DNA of 64,000 nt from NCBI GenBank assembly GCA_007922305.1, contig ML677335.1, positions 16,137,790-16,201,789 on the forward strand, written 5' to 3'. The first letter of the stretch is position 1. Each line of letters starts with the position of its first letter. Origin of the DNA: Dermatemys mawii (Eukaryota; Chordata; Testudines; Dermatemydidae). The translations under genes and the position numbers were made by a program. Positions 21,061 to 31,756 of this stretch are shown one piece after another. Under the pieces are notes generated by a model. The model made no database searches and was not told the DNA's origin. It worked only from the letters and a program-made list of their open reading frames with translations.

Positions 21061-21534
21061 AGAGTCATGGAGCTATCACACAGCCAGCCATTCAGGCACA
21101 TGAGACCCTGTAAATGTACATACATTCTACTTCAGGATCTTCTATTCACTTCTGCTATAGCATAGAGACTCCCACTGCAGGTGACCTCATAAAAGATCCC
21201 AAAGACTGTCCAGTGTGAGGCACAGTCCAAGAGTGCTCCAACTGCTTTAGAAGTTCCCCAATTCCAGACCTTTACAAAAGCTGGGCACTGGCACAGGAAT
21301 TCCCTCCTCCCTGGCAGATAGTCATGCCTCATCCTGCAGACGTGAAATCTCTGCTCTTCCCAAATGTGTGCGATTTTAAAAATGAAAAACCTACATGAAG
21401 ATTAAATTCTGCAAAAATTCTCCAAAATTGAAAGTCTGATTAAAGTTATTGGGTTAATGATTGAAAAAAGTATTGTGTAACTGAATGTGCAAGCACTCGG
21501 TCACTTAACCACTGACGAGTAGAATTTGACATCG
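21061..21534. other. nothing recognised
   Basis: Unique-looking sequence with no open frame of note. Confidence 0.4.
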
Positions 21535-21666
21535 TGGCCGAGATTCACTGGTACACTCTGATTACTTTGTGCCACTACAGTTTAAATCAGCTAGCTAAGC
21601 GATCTTTATGGCTGCTTTGCACTGCAACATAAACTATCCATAGCCAGTTGATGAATCTGGCCCTGG
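21535..21666. repeat. palindromic MITE
   Basis: TGGCCGAGATTCACTGGTAC on the left pairs with CAGTTGATGAATCTGGCCC on the right. This is the GGCCAGATTCATCAGCTGG type of short palindromic element, diverged. Confidence 0.5.
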
Positions 21667-24165
21667 ATAGTCACAGTGAGTTGGCACTAATAAATATGGG
21701 TTTTTCTATAACTGTGGCACCTTAAGAAACATACCAGTTCTTAAAAGCTGTCAGAATGTCTTAATTCATAACACTGTAAGCAGTAGTATAAACATTCATG
21801 AACTTCTAAAGACATTTTCCTAAAACAATGCCTTCTGCTGGATTGAATTTCAGATCCACCTAGGTATCTGTGATTATGTTTCCTTTCAGTCTGTGACCAC
21901 AAAATTGTTCATAACTGACTGAGATTATGGCTCACACTATTCACAGCTTGTGGAGATTCTCTTTTAGTCTGATTCAGCCATTGTTATTTAATATGTGTTT
22001 TCTCTTTAAAAAAAATGCATAACACAGCACGAACTCTAGATCTTTCACAATGGCCAGCAAAACAGGTGAGCTATTCTTATCTGCTGTAAACATTGATCAT
22101 GCCCTTTATGACTTTTAGACTCCATCTCTAGTTCAAATCCTAGAAATATAAGGGTGATTTATCCTGTCTATCTCAGGGTCAGGTTTCCTTCATATATGAA
22201 AAGCATGGTTGGATAGAGAAGATCAAGCAGTACACATGAACAGGAGGCATTTTTAAATTAATATTACATATTATAATATGGTTCATAATGTTATATATTA
22301 AAATTATGTGATTAAGTTAAAGTAATTCTTAGTGGTTATATCTAAAAAAGGAAAAGAAAACATTTTCTGCTTGTGACTTGAGTTGACGTATGACATATTG
22401 TAATAACCTTCAAGGGCAAAGAATTATAGTCTAGTATTCAACAGATATAATTAAGGATGTATGACTTAAGTACCAGCTGAATAGCCATGGTTAGACATGA
22501 TACCATTGAAGTGAGAATGTTGTGGTTGGTTTGATTCCCATCTAGGGAGTTTTAATATGTACCTAAAAATACTCTGTGCTGGGTGCATGTAAATAAGGAG
22601 TGTTATCACATGCAGAAAGGAAAGACAGAGTGTAAGTTATCATAGGAGAGCAGGGAACCATAGGAGAGGGAAATATTCTAATGAAAAATGTAAAGTAAAC
22701 CTTTGAGTAGCTAACAAAACAAGCCAATACTTGGTTCAAATTCCTGTCCCCCATCTCCAGGGATGAGCAGTTCTTTATCATTAGAAATGAGTCTTATGTA
22801 AGTTGAACAGTGCGTATATATTTGCACAATATAAAATTCCATTTTATTGCTACACACAATGCATGCTCATCTATTGAGGATGTTGTAATGGGACTTCTCT
22901 TCCCCTCTTTTGTTCTGGGGGAGAAGTCATTTATTACTATCTTAATTTGAGGCAGCAGTTAAAGAGGAATCAATATTTTGACAACACTTTTCAAAAAGTT
23001 CCCATGGACCTTTTTGTTATTGTTGTTAAGGTCAGCAGCATTCTAAATACATGAAATAAAAATCTTCATTTGGGATGCTGTTAAGCTACACAATCAAATA
23101 TACAGAGGACAGGAACAATTTAGGTAGTTTTTCTAAAAAAATATATTTGCAATGGAGAAAAAGTAGTAAACAGGATACTCTGGATAAAGGATTCTGGAGC
23201 AATTAGAAAATAGCAGAAAATGCCTCCGTCTGAGAGAGATACAGAGTTAAATTCTGCGCACTTCATTCACATAACTAGTCTCAAACTACTATAATTATTT
23301 GCTTTTTAAGTCACTGGCTGTATAATATTGAAGAAAATTAAATCTTCTATCTTAATGTTTCTACTGTTGATTATTACTTTAATAATTCTATTAATGACAT
23401 ATTTATTATTCTATTTAGACTATCAGCTTAGGTAGATATGGAGATGAAGGGCTGGATAGAGTGTTCCAAAGTGAATGTCTGGTATAGGGATACAGTTTAG
23501 TTATACAATGAAACCTATGCTTTGAGACACCCACACTCTAACACACTCTGAACATTACTCTGGTGAATTTCCCCTTCTCTGTACTAATGTGAATTTAATA
23601 TCAACAGAATACACTGAGGAAAAGTAAACAAAAATTTATAACAGGTGCACGAAATGAATGAACCAACTGTCTATTCACTTTTCCCCTATTAGTAGCATGG
23701 CATGCAATATTTTAGAGTCATGAGGGTGGATCCAGTAATCTGGTCTACGTAATTCCATGCCAAAATGTTTACAATATCTGATATGTACAGTATTGTATAG
23801 CCAAAACAATATGCTGGGCACATACAGTTACTTATTTTATTGAACATAACTCTAGGCAAACATTAGTGGGGTTAGATTTGCCCACAGTAATCACTTATTT
23901 GTCATAAATGCAGTTGTGAAATACCGTCAGCGATGGATCTGAAAGGAATGGAAAGATGTGATGACAAATGTAAAAGAATACGAAAGCTATATAAATATTA
24001 AACTTCAATGATTTCAATAATGTACTTCTAGGAAATATTTTCCCTTTTAATATACAATAAGTTTATTTGAGTAATTATTAAATATTTTAGTAAAGTAACT
24101 ATTTCTTATGATTGTTTCTTAAAACAATTTTTTAAAATCTCCCTTTATCTGTGACATAAATAGTG
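21667..24165. other. 2.5 kb AT-rich, no gene recognised
   Basis: No coding frame above 72 codons and no transposon ends recognised. Poly-A and AT-rich low-complexity runs are scattered through it. Confidence 0.45.
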
Positions 24166-24169
24166 TAAT

Positions 24170-24196
24170 TTATATATATATACACACACACACACA
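24170..24196. repeat. (TA)n(CA)n microsatellite
   Basis: Alternating TA tract followed directly by a CA tract, about 27 bp together. Confidence 0.9.
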
Positions 24197-24315
24197 GTCA
24201 CTAAAAAGAGTGATATTTATATGCAAAAGACACTTTTTAGAGTTTATTTTCTTTTATACCTTTCAAGAGAGCTTCATTGGCTTAGGCTACAGGGAGTCAT
24301 CATAGCAATGCACAA

Positions 24316-24550
24316 TATTTACTATAATTATTTATTTATAGTACTGTAGTGCCTAGGAGCCCTAGTCACGCAGCAAGACCCCATTGATCTATGTTTGTAC
24401 CGTACCTAGCAAAGAGCAACAGAAGGTTTACACTGTAAGTGTAAGACCAGAGACAACAGATGAACAAGGACAAATGAGGGGTGTGCAAAGAAACAATGAG
24501 AAAATATCGCTCAGCATGATAGGCAGCAATCTGAGCCGGGGGCTGGGCTC
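24316..24550. repeat. old LINE-type repeat, second copy
   Basis: Shares GTGCCTAGGAGCCCTAGTCA, GTACCGTACCTAGCAAAGAG and AGAGACAACAGATGAACAAGG-type order with the element at 15821-16385, and the later AACAATGAGAAAATAT and CAGCATGATAGGCAG blocks. Same orientation. Confidence 0.5.
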
Positions 24551-24819
24551 CCAGAGAGCCTCAGCGAAGATAAAGAACTCTTCGTGGCAAAGAGCTCATT
24601 TCCAAACAGTCTGGAGTGGACTCTGCTCAAAAGTCCTAAGTTCTCTTGACTCCCTTCCCATATGTACTCCACAGTAAGAGAGGATACAGACTGAGGCCAG
24701 CAGCAGAGCTGAATGGACTCCGGGGAGGTCTCGCCAACTCAGCTCCTTAACAAAGATGAATCTCTAACTCTTAGATGATAGAATGAAACCTAAGGTGGGG
24801 GACAGATTACCACTCTGCT

Positions 24820-24940
24820 GCCTGCTGCAAGGGTCTTACACCTGCTTCAGAAGCAGCTGGTACTGGCCATTGACAGAGACAGAGTATTGGATTAGATGGA
24901 ACGTAGATCTGATCCAGTCTGGCAGTTCTCATGTTCTGAT
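24820..24940 (+). repeat. CR1-like 3-prime end fragment
   Basis: CAGAGTATTGGATTAGATGG, then CTGATCCAGTCTGGCAGTTC and TCATGTTCTGATC, match the last part of a CR1 3-prime UTR. Truncated. Confidence 0.6.
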
Positions 24941-25064
24941 CAGTCAAAGCTAGTTCGATTAACCATAAAGCTGAGTCTCCATTCCACTAACATGCAACTA
25001 ATTAATTTCAGATACAAATTCTGCCACTCTCTTTACAAGGCATAAGAAGCCTTAAGTTTCATTT

Positions 25065-25200
25065 AATTAAGCTCCTTAGGACAGGACCACATGTCCCAGG
25101 TGTTCGTGCAGAGCCCGGCATAAATGAGTCCTGATCGGGGCCTGTGTGTGCTACCCCAATGTGAAGCTGCCAGACCACATACCAGCTCCTACCAAGGTCT
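25065..25200 (+). repeat. LINE-type tail fragment
   Basis: TTAAGCTCCTTAGGACAGGA, CGTGCAGAGCCCGGCATAAA and GATCGGGGCCTGTGTGTGCT are the order of an L2/L3-type 3-prime tail common in reptile genomes. Short and diverged. Confidence 0.4.
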
Positions 25201-25853
25201 CTAGGCTCATTGAACATTGACAAATGGATAGGTGGAAACCAGTCTGGTTCACCTGTCTATTAGTAGTGTTAAAATAGGTATTCGATTTATAAGAATGTGT
25301 TTAGTGATTAGACTTTATGAAATCCTTTGAGTTGCTGCATGCATTAATCTCACTTATGATTTCTGCATCAGATGGTATCAGATACTATTTAAGTGTTTGA
25401 TCTAAAACTGTAAACCCGTGCAGTAAGAAGAGAAGCATTACCAAGTCTGAAATGCTAGTTTACCTCAAGAAGGGTCATCTTCTCTCCAACAAAAGAAGGT
25501 GTATAGACACCAGACAAGCCTTTGTGGCACATCAGTGGACAAAAGACTTTGTTAAGTGCTCTCCCCACACCCACCAGGAGAAAATATTTACAAACACTCA
25601 TCCCATCAGCTTGAACTGTGAGGGGATGGGAATAAAAATCTTTGTAAAGAAAACATTGTTATTCATATGCTGCTTAGACTTCAGGGAGAGGGGAAGACTT
25701 CTAAGCCACAGCAAGGGATCTCTGGCTGCTTAGCTTGAGTTAGCCCTAAAGGACATATAGAGCTTGCACATTATAGCAGCTTCTATTATTTCTGAAATCT
25801 AAGACTGATACACACAAATAAGTTAACGTTTACCTGCTCTAACCTTGTAAATA
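25201..25853. other. nothing recognised
   Basis: A 93-codon plus frame (25452-25733) shows no family resemblance. Confidence 0.4.
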
Positions 25854-26127
25854 AGATCATATTTACACTTACCAATACAGCTGCGCTGCTGTATGATGGC
25901 TCATCTAGCTGCGTTATGCTGACAGGAGAGAGCACTCCCATCAACATAATAAAGCCAGCTCAATGAACAACGGTAGCTATGTTGGTGGGAGAGCGTCTCT
26001 TGCCAACATACTGGTGTGCATATGAGCACTTATGCTGGCAAAACTTACATTGCTGTGTGGGGACGTTTTTTCACACCATGACTGACAAAAGTTTTGCCAA
26101 CACAAGTGCTAGTGTAGATGTGGCCTA
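25854..26127. mobile_element. MITE with TCTACACT-type ends
   Basis: Right end reverse complement TTAGGCCACATCTACACTAG pairs with left AGATCATATTTACACTTACC. The interior carries internal GTTTTGCCAACA and TGCTGGCAAAACTTA inverted blocks. It is non-coding and probably a PIF/Harbinger-derived MITE. Confidence 0.5.
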
Positions 26128-26619
26128 ATTCTCTTATTTCTTTTTTCCTAATTAATAAATTTGTAGTTAGTTTATTATAGGATTGGCTACAAATGTTGTC
26201 TTTGATGTGAGATCTGAGGCCTGGTTTACACTAAAAAGTTAGGTCGAAGAAGCCATCCTAAGTCGAACTGTTAATGTATGTGTCTACACTATCAGGTCCT
26301 TTACGCCCACATAAGTTGCCTCTAATGTAGACTTCTGTAATCCACCTGTGCGAGAAGCAAAGCGTAGTGCTTAATTCGATTTTCATGGGTGGATTGCGAG
26401 GTAGTGCAGACGCAGTGCTGTGAAATTTGACTTAACTTACCTCCAGATGGTGTCCCACAATGCTCGCTGTGACCACTCTGGAGATCATTCTCGATTCTGC
26501 TGCACTGCAGCCAGCTACATAGGAAACAGCCCCTCCCTTGCTAAAGCTCCAGGAATTTTTGATTTCCCATTTCCTGTTTGATCAGCATTGGGAGCGTGCC
26601 TGCTTGAGCACAGCTGATC

Positions 26620-27098
26620 ATGGAGACAACATGCTCCAGCCTGGTGGTGGATCTCATCGCTGTGTGGGGAGAAGAGTCTGTGCAGGCAGAGCTCCAGTCC
26701 AGCAGAAGAAACACTGACATCTATGGAAAGATCGCTCGTGGAATGGGGGAGAAGGGCTACACGAGGGACACACAGCAGTGTCGTGTGAAAATAAAAGAAC
26801 TTCACCAAGCATACCAGAAGGCATGGGATGTGAACAGTTGTTCTGGTGCTGAACCCCATATGCTGGTTCTACAATGAGCTGCATGCGATTCTCAGGGGTG
26901 ACCCTATCAGCACCCCCACAAGCAATGTGGACACTTCACAGGTGTATGAGTTTAGGGACAAGAAAGAGGATGATGTAGTGGATGAGGAAGAGGAGGAGAT
27001 TGGGAGACAAGCGAGCGGTGGATCCATTCTCCCCAAGAGCCAGGAAATATGGTCACAGGACATCACAGTGGCTGACTGTGATTCTGGGGAAGACACCT
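26620..27098 (+). pseudogene. Harbinger Myb/SANT-like DNA-binding protein, exon 1 (broken)
   Basis: From ATG 26620 the frame reads METTCSSLVVDLIAVWGEES, then SSRRNTDIYGKIARGM and TQQCRVKIKELHQAYQKA, the trihelix/SANT-like pattern of the accessory protein that partners PIF/Harbinger transposases. After about residue 78 a single frameshift near 26850-26860 moves the remainder (CWFYNELHAILRGDP, then an acidic DEEEEE run and DCDSGEDTSG) into the second frame. The exon ends at TCTG|GTGAGT. The equivalent protein at 41 kb matches in the same order (VWGEE, SSRRN-D-YG, QCRVKVKEL, FYKELHAILGGDP). It probably bound DNA ends and helped bring the transposase to the nucleus; that role is from the family. 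This copy is not functional alone. Confidence 0.7.
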
Positions 27099-27226
27099 CT
27101 GGTGAGTATACAGTTACAATCAAAGTCCAGTTGAACTTTAACGGGCACACACTTTCGGTGATATTGCATATTTACTGTGAAGAAAAAGCAAGGTGCTGTG
27201 GTTCTGTTTACAAGAGGAAGCTCCAG

Positions 27227-27442
27227 CTACGCAGAGGATGGCCCCTGGAAAAGACTGTTTATGTGGACTGGGATAGGCCGGGAATCCTCCATGGATATCT
27301 CTAGGAAACGTTCATGGAGGTACTCTGCAATCTTTTGCAGAAGGTTTCTGGGCAGGGCAGTCTTATTTCTTCCACCATGGTAGGACACTTTCCCACGCAA
27401 CTCCTGAATTAATTCTGCTGGCATCATTGCAGTACACGGCAT
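27227..27442 (-). other. antisense open frame shared with Harbinger copy A
   Basis: A 71-codon minus frame lies opposite the intron that follows the Myb-like exon. Its later part reads ALPRNLLQKIAEYLHERF then LEISMEDS and HINSLFQ. An ungapped comparison with the minus frame 41618-41920 of the complete Harbinger element shows 17 identical residues in 37. I do not recognise the protein family. It may be a third Harbinger ORF or a remnant. Confidence 0.4.
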
Positions 27443-27450
27443 AGCAGCAT

Positions 27451-28238
27451 AAGGACTGGGTCTATGCCCAGTATTATCTCCTTCCTTTCTGCCTCTGTTA
27501 CTCTCAGGAGTAACATAGGGTTACCTAGGGGAAATGGAGGAAGTTCTCCATAAAAGTGCCCTTATGAAAAAAAAAAGAGGGGAGGCATGTAGACCCCTCC
27601 ACACGCATTCCGGATCACCAAGCCATGTGGCCGCTAATGTGCCTTTACTGTACTTGGCATGGGAAAGCAAGTAGTTTAAAATGGCTGATAGGGGACTGAA
27701 GCTCCACATGAGAGAGACTGCAATTTGGGAGTGAAAATGTCCCTCTCCCCGTCCCCCCAATGCCCCATTTGTAAACAGCTAGAAATGTTTCCTGTTCCTG
27801 AAACAGTGCTGAAAATCTTTCTGCTACTGCAGCAGTCCTGTGGATGACACTGGTTGACAGACTGTTACTACACAGTCATACAAAGGGAAAGTTTTCAAGA
27901 ATTTCCACAATATGTGGTTTTTCAAATTGAGCTCTCACCACAATAACATCAGTCAACCAATAAGAGTTTCTCATCTTTGAGGAAGGTAATAAACCTTCCA
28001 GAACAGTGTTAACTGACACCTTGGGCCCCTTTTACTGGTTCATATTACTTTATACCCTACAGTACAAATTGCTGGAACAGAAGTACCAACTTAGGTATAC
28101 ATTTCAAACATTTATTTCATAGTTCTAGTCAGCATCATGACTGCATGAGAGAAATAGCAAAGAGGTCAATTAATATAAAGAGTTGGCACTATTCTAGGTT
28201 TTAAGATAAAAAATAAAATACAGCTGTTATTTCCATCT
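27451..28238. other. probably Harbinger intron then unassigned
   Basis: GC-moderate sequence to about 27790 may still be transposon intron. The rest is AT-rich with nothing recognised. Confidence 0.35.
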
Positions 28239-28246
28239 CACTAGCA

Positions 28247-28949
28247 CAGGGGTGGGAAAACATTTTGGTCTGAGGGCCACAAAGTTGTTGCAAAATTGTA
28301 TGGGGTGCCAGGTAGGGAATGCTGTGCCTCCCCAAACAGCCTGGCCCCGCCCCCTATCTGACCCCACCCACTTCCTGCCCCCGGCTGCCTGCCTCAGAAC
28401 TCGCAATCCATCACCCTCCCCGGCTCCTTGTCCCTTGACGGCCTCTCCTGAGACCCTCTATCCTAACTGCTCCCCAGGACCCACCCCCTATCCAACCCAC
28501 TCCTCTCCCCATCCCCTGACTGCCCCATCCCTATTCACCTCCCCACCTCCTGACAGACCCCCGGAACTCCCAGGCCTACCCAACCCCCCTTTCCCTATTC
28601 CCTTACTGCCGTGCCCCCAAACCTCTGCCTCATCCAACCGCTTCCTGTCCCCTATCCAATCCCCTCCCCTCCCCCGGCCCTGGCCCCAGCCCCAGCCCTG
28701 CTCCCTTAGCATGCTGCTCAAGGCAGCGTGTATGGAGGCTGCGAGGTTTGCCGAAGCTCTCAGCCCTGCCCCCTTACCGCTCAAAGCAACAGGAGCTGCA
28801 GTGCTGCCCAGAATTGGTCCAGAGTGGTGGCGCAGCGCACTGAGGCTCCGCAAGATGGGGGAAGGCAGGGGAGCAGCCGGGAGAGTCTCCCCAGCCGGGA
28901 GCTCAGGTGGGCCCAATGTGGCCAGCAGGCCATAGTTTGCCCACCCCTG
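28247..28949. mobile_element. hAT-type non-autonomous element (CAGGGGTGGG ends)
   Basis: Left CAGGGGTGGGAAAACATTTT and right AGTTTGCCCACCCCTG are inverted repeats. Flanks CACTAGCA (28239-28246) and CATTAGAA (28950-28957) match at 6 of 8. The C-rich interior gives long accidental frames on both strands (28252-28935 plus, 28488-29018 minus), which are not genes. Same superfamily as the element at 5657-6312. Confidence 0.75.
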
Positions 28950-29025
28950 CATTAGAACATACTGAAAAATTTTCTCCTTCCACTGCACTGCTGATTCAAT
29001 TGACTTACTAAAAAACAATATGTAT

Positions 29026-29215
29026 CCAGTGTTGTATCCATGTCAGTATCAGAGTAGTACAGAGACAAGGTGAGGTAGTATCTTTTATTGGACCAACTTC
29101 TGCTGCCGAGACAAGCTTTCAAACTTACACAGAACTCTTCCTCAGGTCAGGAAAAGCTTGTCTTTCTTACCAGCAGAAGTTGGTTCAGTGAAAAACACAC
29201 CTCATCCACCTTCTT
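29026..29215. mobile_element. Penelope-like terminal fragment, inverted duplicate
   Basis: The left part (29026-29150), read on minus, ends in the sequence GACCTGAGGAAGAGTTCTG, GAAAGCTTGTCTC, AGAAGTTGGTCCAATAAAAG and TACTACCTCACC, a repeat terminus I associate with Penelope-like retroelements. The right part (29152-29215) repeats AAAGCTTGTCTTTC and CAGCAGAAGTTGG in the opposite orientation. The whole is therefore an imperfect palindrome of two terminal copies. No coding sequence remains. Confidence 0.5.
29103..29150 (-). ncRNA. hammerhead-ribozyme-like core
   Basis: On minus, CTGAGGA (29139-29145) fits the CUGANGA box and GAAA (29117-29120) the second box. Between them a weak helix can form (GAGTT with AGTTT, wobble pairs included), preceded by one unpaired A. 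After GAAA, GCTTGTCTC leaves the usual U-C before the cleavage point, between 29108 and 29107. Flanking bases can pair as stem I at four of five positions. Penelope-like elements are known to carry minimal type I hammerheads. Activity is not implied. Confidence 0.4.
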
Positions 29216-29404
29216 TCTCTAAAAATAATATTTAAGGGTATATCACAGAGCTGTGAGCATTAGACTTATACCCCATTCAGCACAAATTATATCTCACAGC
29301 TTGTATCATGGGCATAACATGTCACTTTTCTGGAAAGTTTGCATTAACATTATAAAATGAGCATCCTATGAATAAAACTTCTTTATTCAGGTATTTCCCA
29401 CTAT

Positions 29405-29745
29405 GGTCCCACACAGAGCTGGGCACATTTTTAGGCCAATAATTTATTTGACAAAAAAATGCAGTTTCAGTATATCCAAAACCGTTCGCAAATTTGACAC
29501 AAGTTCATCAAATAGTTTTGGCCAAAAACAGTTTCAGGCTAGATTCACAAAATGGAAGACAGTAGTGACAATCTCTGATAACTTTTAGCTCAATGGTTAG
29601 GCAACTGATCAGGGATGTAGAAGCTCAGGGTTCAATTCACCATTCTTCTTGATTTGAACTCGGGTCTCTAATCTCCCAGGTGAGTGCTCTAGCCACTGGG
29701 CTATGGGATACTCATTTTTCTCAATCTTTACAATCTGTATAAATA
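29405..29745. mobile_element. MITE with two inverted tRNA-like modules
   Basis: Starts near AGAGCTGGGCACATTTT, the family terminus also seen at 6.6, 49.7 and 53.5 kb. On plus, TAGCTCAATGGTTAGG (29586-29601) is A-box-like and GGTTCAATTCA (29629-29639) is B-box-like. On minus, TAGCCCAGTGGCTAGAG (29703-29687) and AGTTCAAATC (29660-29651) form a second A/B pair. The two modules face each other. Neither has a complete cloverleaf. Confidence 0.55.
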
Positions 29746-31347
29746 ATTAAGTATGTATCCTATAGGTCGGACACAATCCAAGCCAAAAAGTTTGCCTCCC
29801 CCATCCTAGACCTTGCTACAGTTAGCCTCATTAGAAGAAAGAAAATAAGAGCAGATATCTATCAAAACTGAATCTTTCCTTTCTAGCTGCACAAGCCAAC
29901 ACCATCTTGGATTTCTGCACAGGAAACTGCCAACAGCAATGTGCACAAATGGAGCATTGCACAGAACTTCTGGTCCATTTGAAATACTGTATATCCCTTT
30001 CTTGCCCAAGCAAGGTCTGCCTACACACCATTAGGTTTGGAGGAAAATAGAGAAACTTTTAAAATATACGGGTTTCCCCAGACCCTACTTCCTCTCCCCC
30101 CGCCCATGAAAAACAACTCACTTGAATACATTTTGCAATCTAATGAGCCCATATTATGGTCAGAAAAATGATGTTTTCCAGAGAATCACACCACTTACAC
30201 AAATGCAGATATCATTTGAGCAATTTGAAAAGGTGTGCAGTACAAAGCCAAAGCTCTCTCCTTTCTCAGTACATGGCTCCCAATGGAGATACTGCTTAGG
30301 TATCGAACTCTGTATGTGCCAAGGCTTCAGCACAACAAGGTCTCCCCAGGGGTTAGGCGTAGGGTAATAACTCAGTGAGAAATCACATCCATATGCAATG
30401 AAACATTGATACATAAATTAAAAACTGGGCTCCACTCCAACCTTCTCAGAATCCCTGTTCCCTCCACTTCCAGAACATATCCTGCACAACCCCGCACTTT
30501 TCCTCCATCCTCTTCCCCCATCCCACAACCTAGCAGCTCAGCTCTGACAGTATAGCTTTTTCTCTTGTGGTTCATCAGAGTGGAGCTCATCTCAGACATA
30601 CTGTCTACAGGTCACCACCATAGAAGGCTCCATTTCAAGGAACCAAAGGAGATTCATCAGAGCTCACCTAGGTCTCCTCATAAGGCGCCCTGACCTCTCT
30701 AGATGTTGCCCCCTTGCTCCTGTACTCACAGCCCCACTTTCCCCAGGCCCTTCCAGTCCCCTATCTCATTCAATTTATAAATTGACAGATATCATTGTAG
30801 ATCAGCATTTAACCTTTGAATGGAATTGGTGAGTGTGTGAGTGTGTGAAAGAGAGAGACTGAAGCAGATCTGTGCAGAAGGAGGAGGGAAAACAGTGCTT
30901 CCTGAGATGAAAGGGAGTAGAGTAGAGGATTAATCTAGGATAAAATGGGAAAGGCTTCGTAGGCAAATGAGGCTTTGCAGGGAGAATAGAGGAGAAGCAG
31001 GACAGCTGTGTGTGGGAGGGGCAGTGTGAGAACCAGGATTATGCAAAGGACAATGGGACTTTGAGAGAAGTTACTGTGCAGAACAATACATATCAGCAAT
31101 GATATCACTGAAGATACTTACACTGATTTGTACATATTTATTAAAAACCTGAAAAATTCCAACAAAAAACCTATAATTTAGAGTGAAATAGCTGTAACTG
31201 CAATTAACTCATTCCCAGTTAGTAAATTGCTGGATAATCATTCACATCCACCCCAATGCAATGCCTCAAATCCTACCTCATACTTTTTCATTTACAAGTA
31301 CCGCACTAAAGATTTTATCACTGCACATACATCTGTAAGTAGTTATT
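29746..31347. other. 1.6 kb, no gene recognised
   Basis: A short GTGTGTGA-type simple repeat lies at about 30828-30850, followed by GA-rich sequence. Open frames (30122-30367 and others) are short and unrecognised. Confidence 0.4.
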
Positions 31348-31351
31348 TTAC

Positions 31352-31538
31352 AGCTTGTCTACACACAGAATAATTCCAGAATAGCTATAATTTGAAAGTA
31401 GATAAAGCTAAACAGGAATAAGGCATTCTTATTCCAGAATATAAGTGTGTCCACAAATGGAGTTAATCAGGAATAGCCATTGAGTTTTAAATTCACACCC
31501 CACCCTAATCCGAATTAACTTTTAAGTGTAGACAAGCT
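31352..31538. mobile_element. MITE with AGCTTGTCTACAC ends
   Basis: AGCTTGTCTACAC on the left and its exact reverse complement GTGTAGACAAGCT on the right flank a 187-bp AT-rich palindrome-like element. TTAC occurs directly outside both ends (31348-31351, 31539-31542), which fits a PIF/Harbinger TTA target duplication. Confidence 0.7.
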
Positions 31539-31689
31539 TTACACTAGCTAAGACTGGAGTTTCTATAGTTGGATAATGAGGAATTGTATTTGTGCATTGT
31601 AGTTGATAATATAATACTGAAAGGGAATCTGTGAATGTTTGAATGTTATGAAGTTTGGGTGGCAAAGCATGTAAATGAAGAGTAATGTT

Positions 31690-31753
31690 GATATAAATTT
31701 TAGCTTAAATCCATGATATAAATTTTGATATAAATTTTAGCTTAAATCCATGA
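31690..31753. repeat. 27-bp direct repeat, two copies
   Basis: A unit starting GATATAAATTTTAGC occurs identically at 31690-31716 and 31727-31753 with a 10-bp spacer that repeats part of the unit. Confidence 0.9.
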
Positions 31754-31756
31754 ATT

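Larger units (their letters stand above)
26218..27450 (+). mobile_element. partial PIF/Harbinger element (copy B)
   Basis: Starts GGCCTGGTTTACACTA, a terminus close to that of the MITE at 49881. It then carries a Myb/SANT-like exon (26620-27098) ending at a GTGAGT donor, and part of the following intron. No second exon, no transposase and no right terminal repeat were found, so the element is 3-prime truncated; intron-derived sequence may continue to about 27790. Related to but diverged from the complete element at 40471-44576. Confidence 0.6.

Noticed and set aside
28252..28935. 227-codon plus frame and 176-codon minus frame
   Set aside because: Both lie inside a C-rich hAT element with recognisable ends; composition is low-complexity proline-rich.
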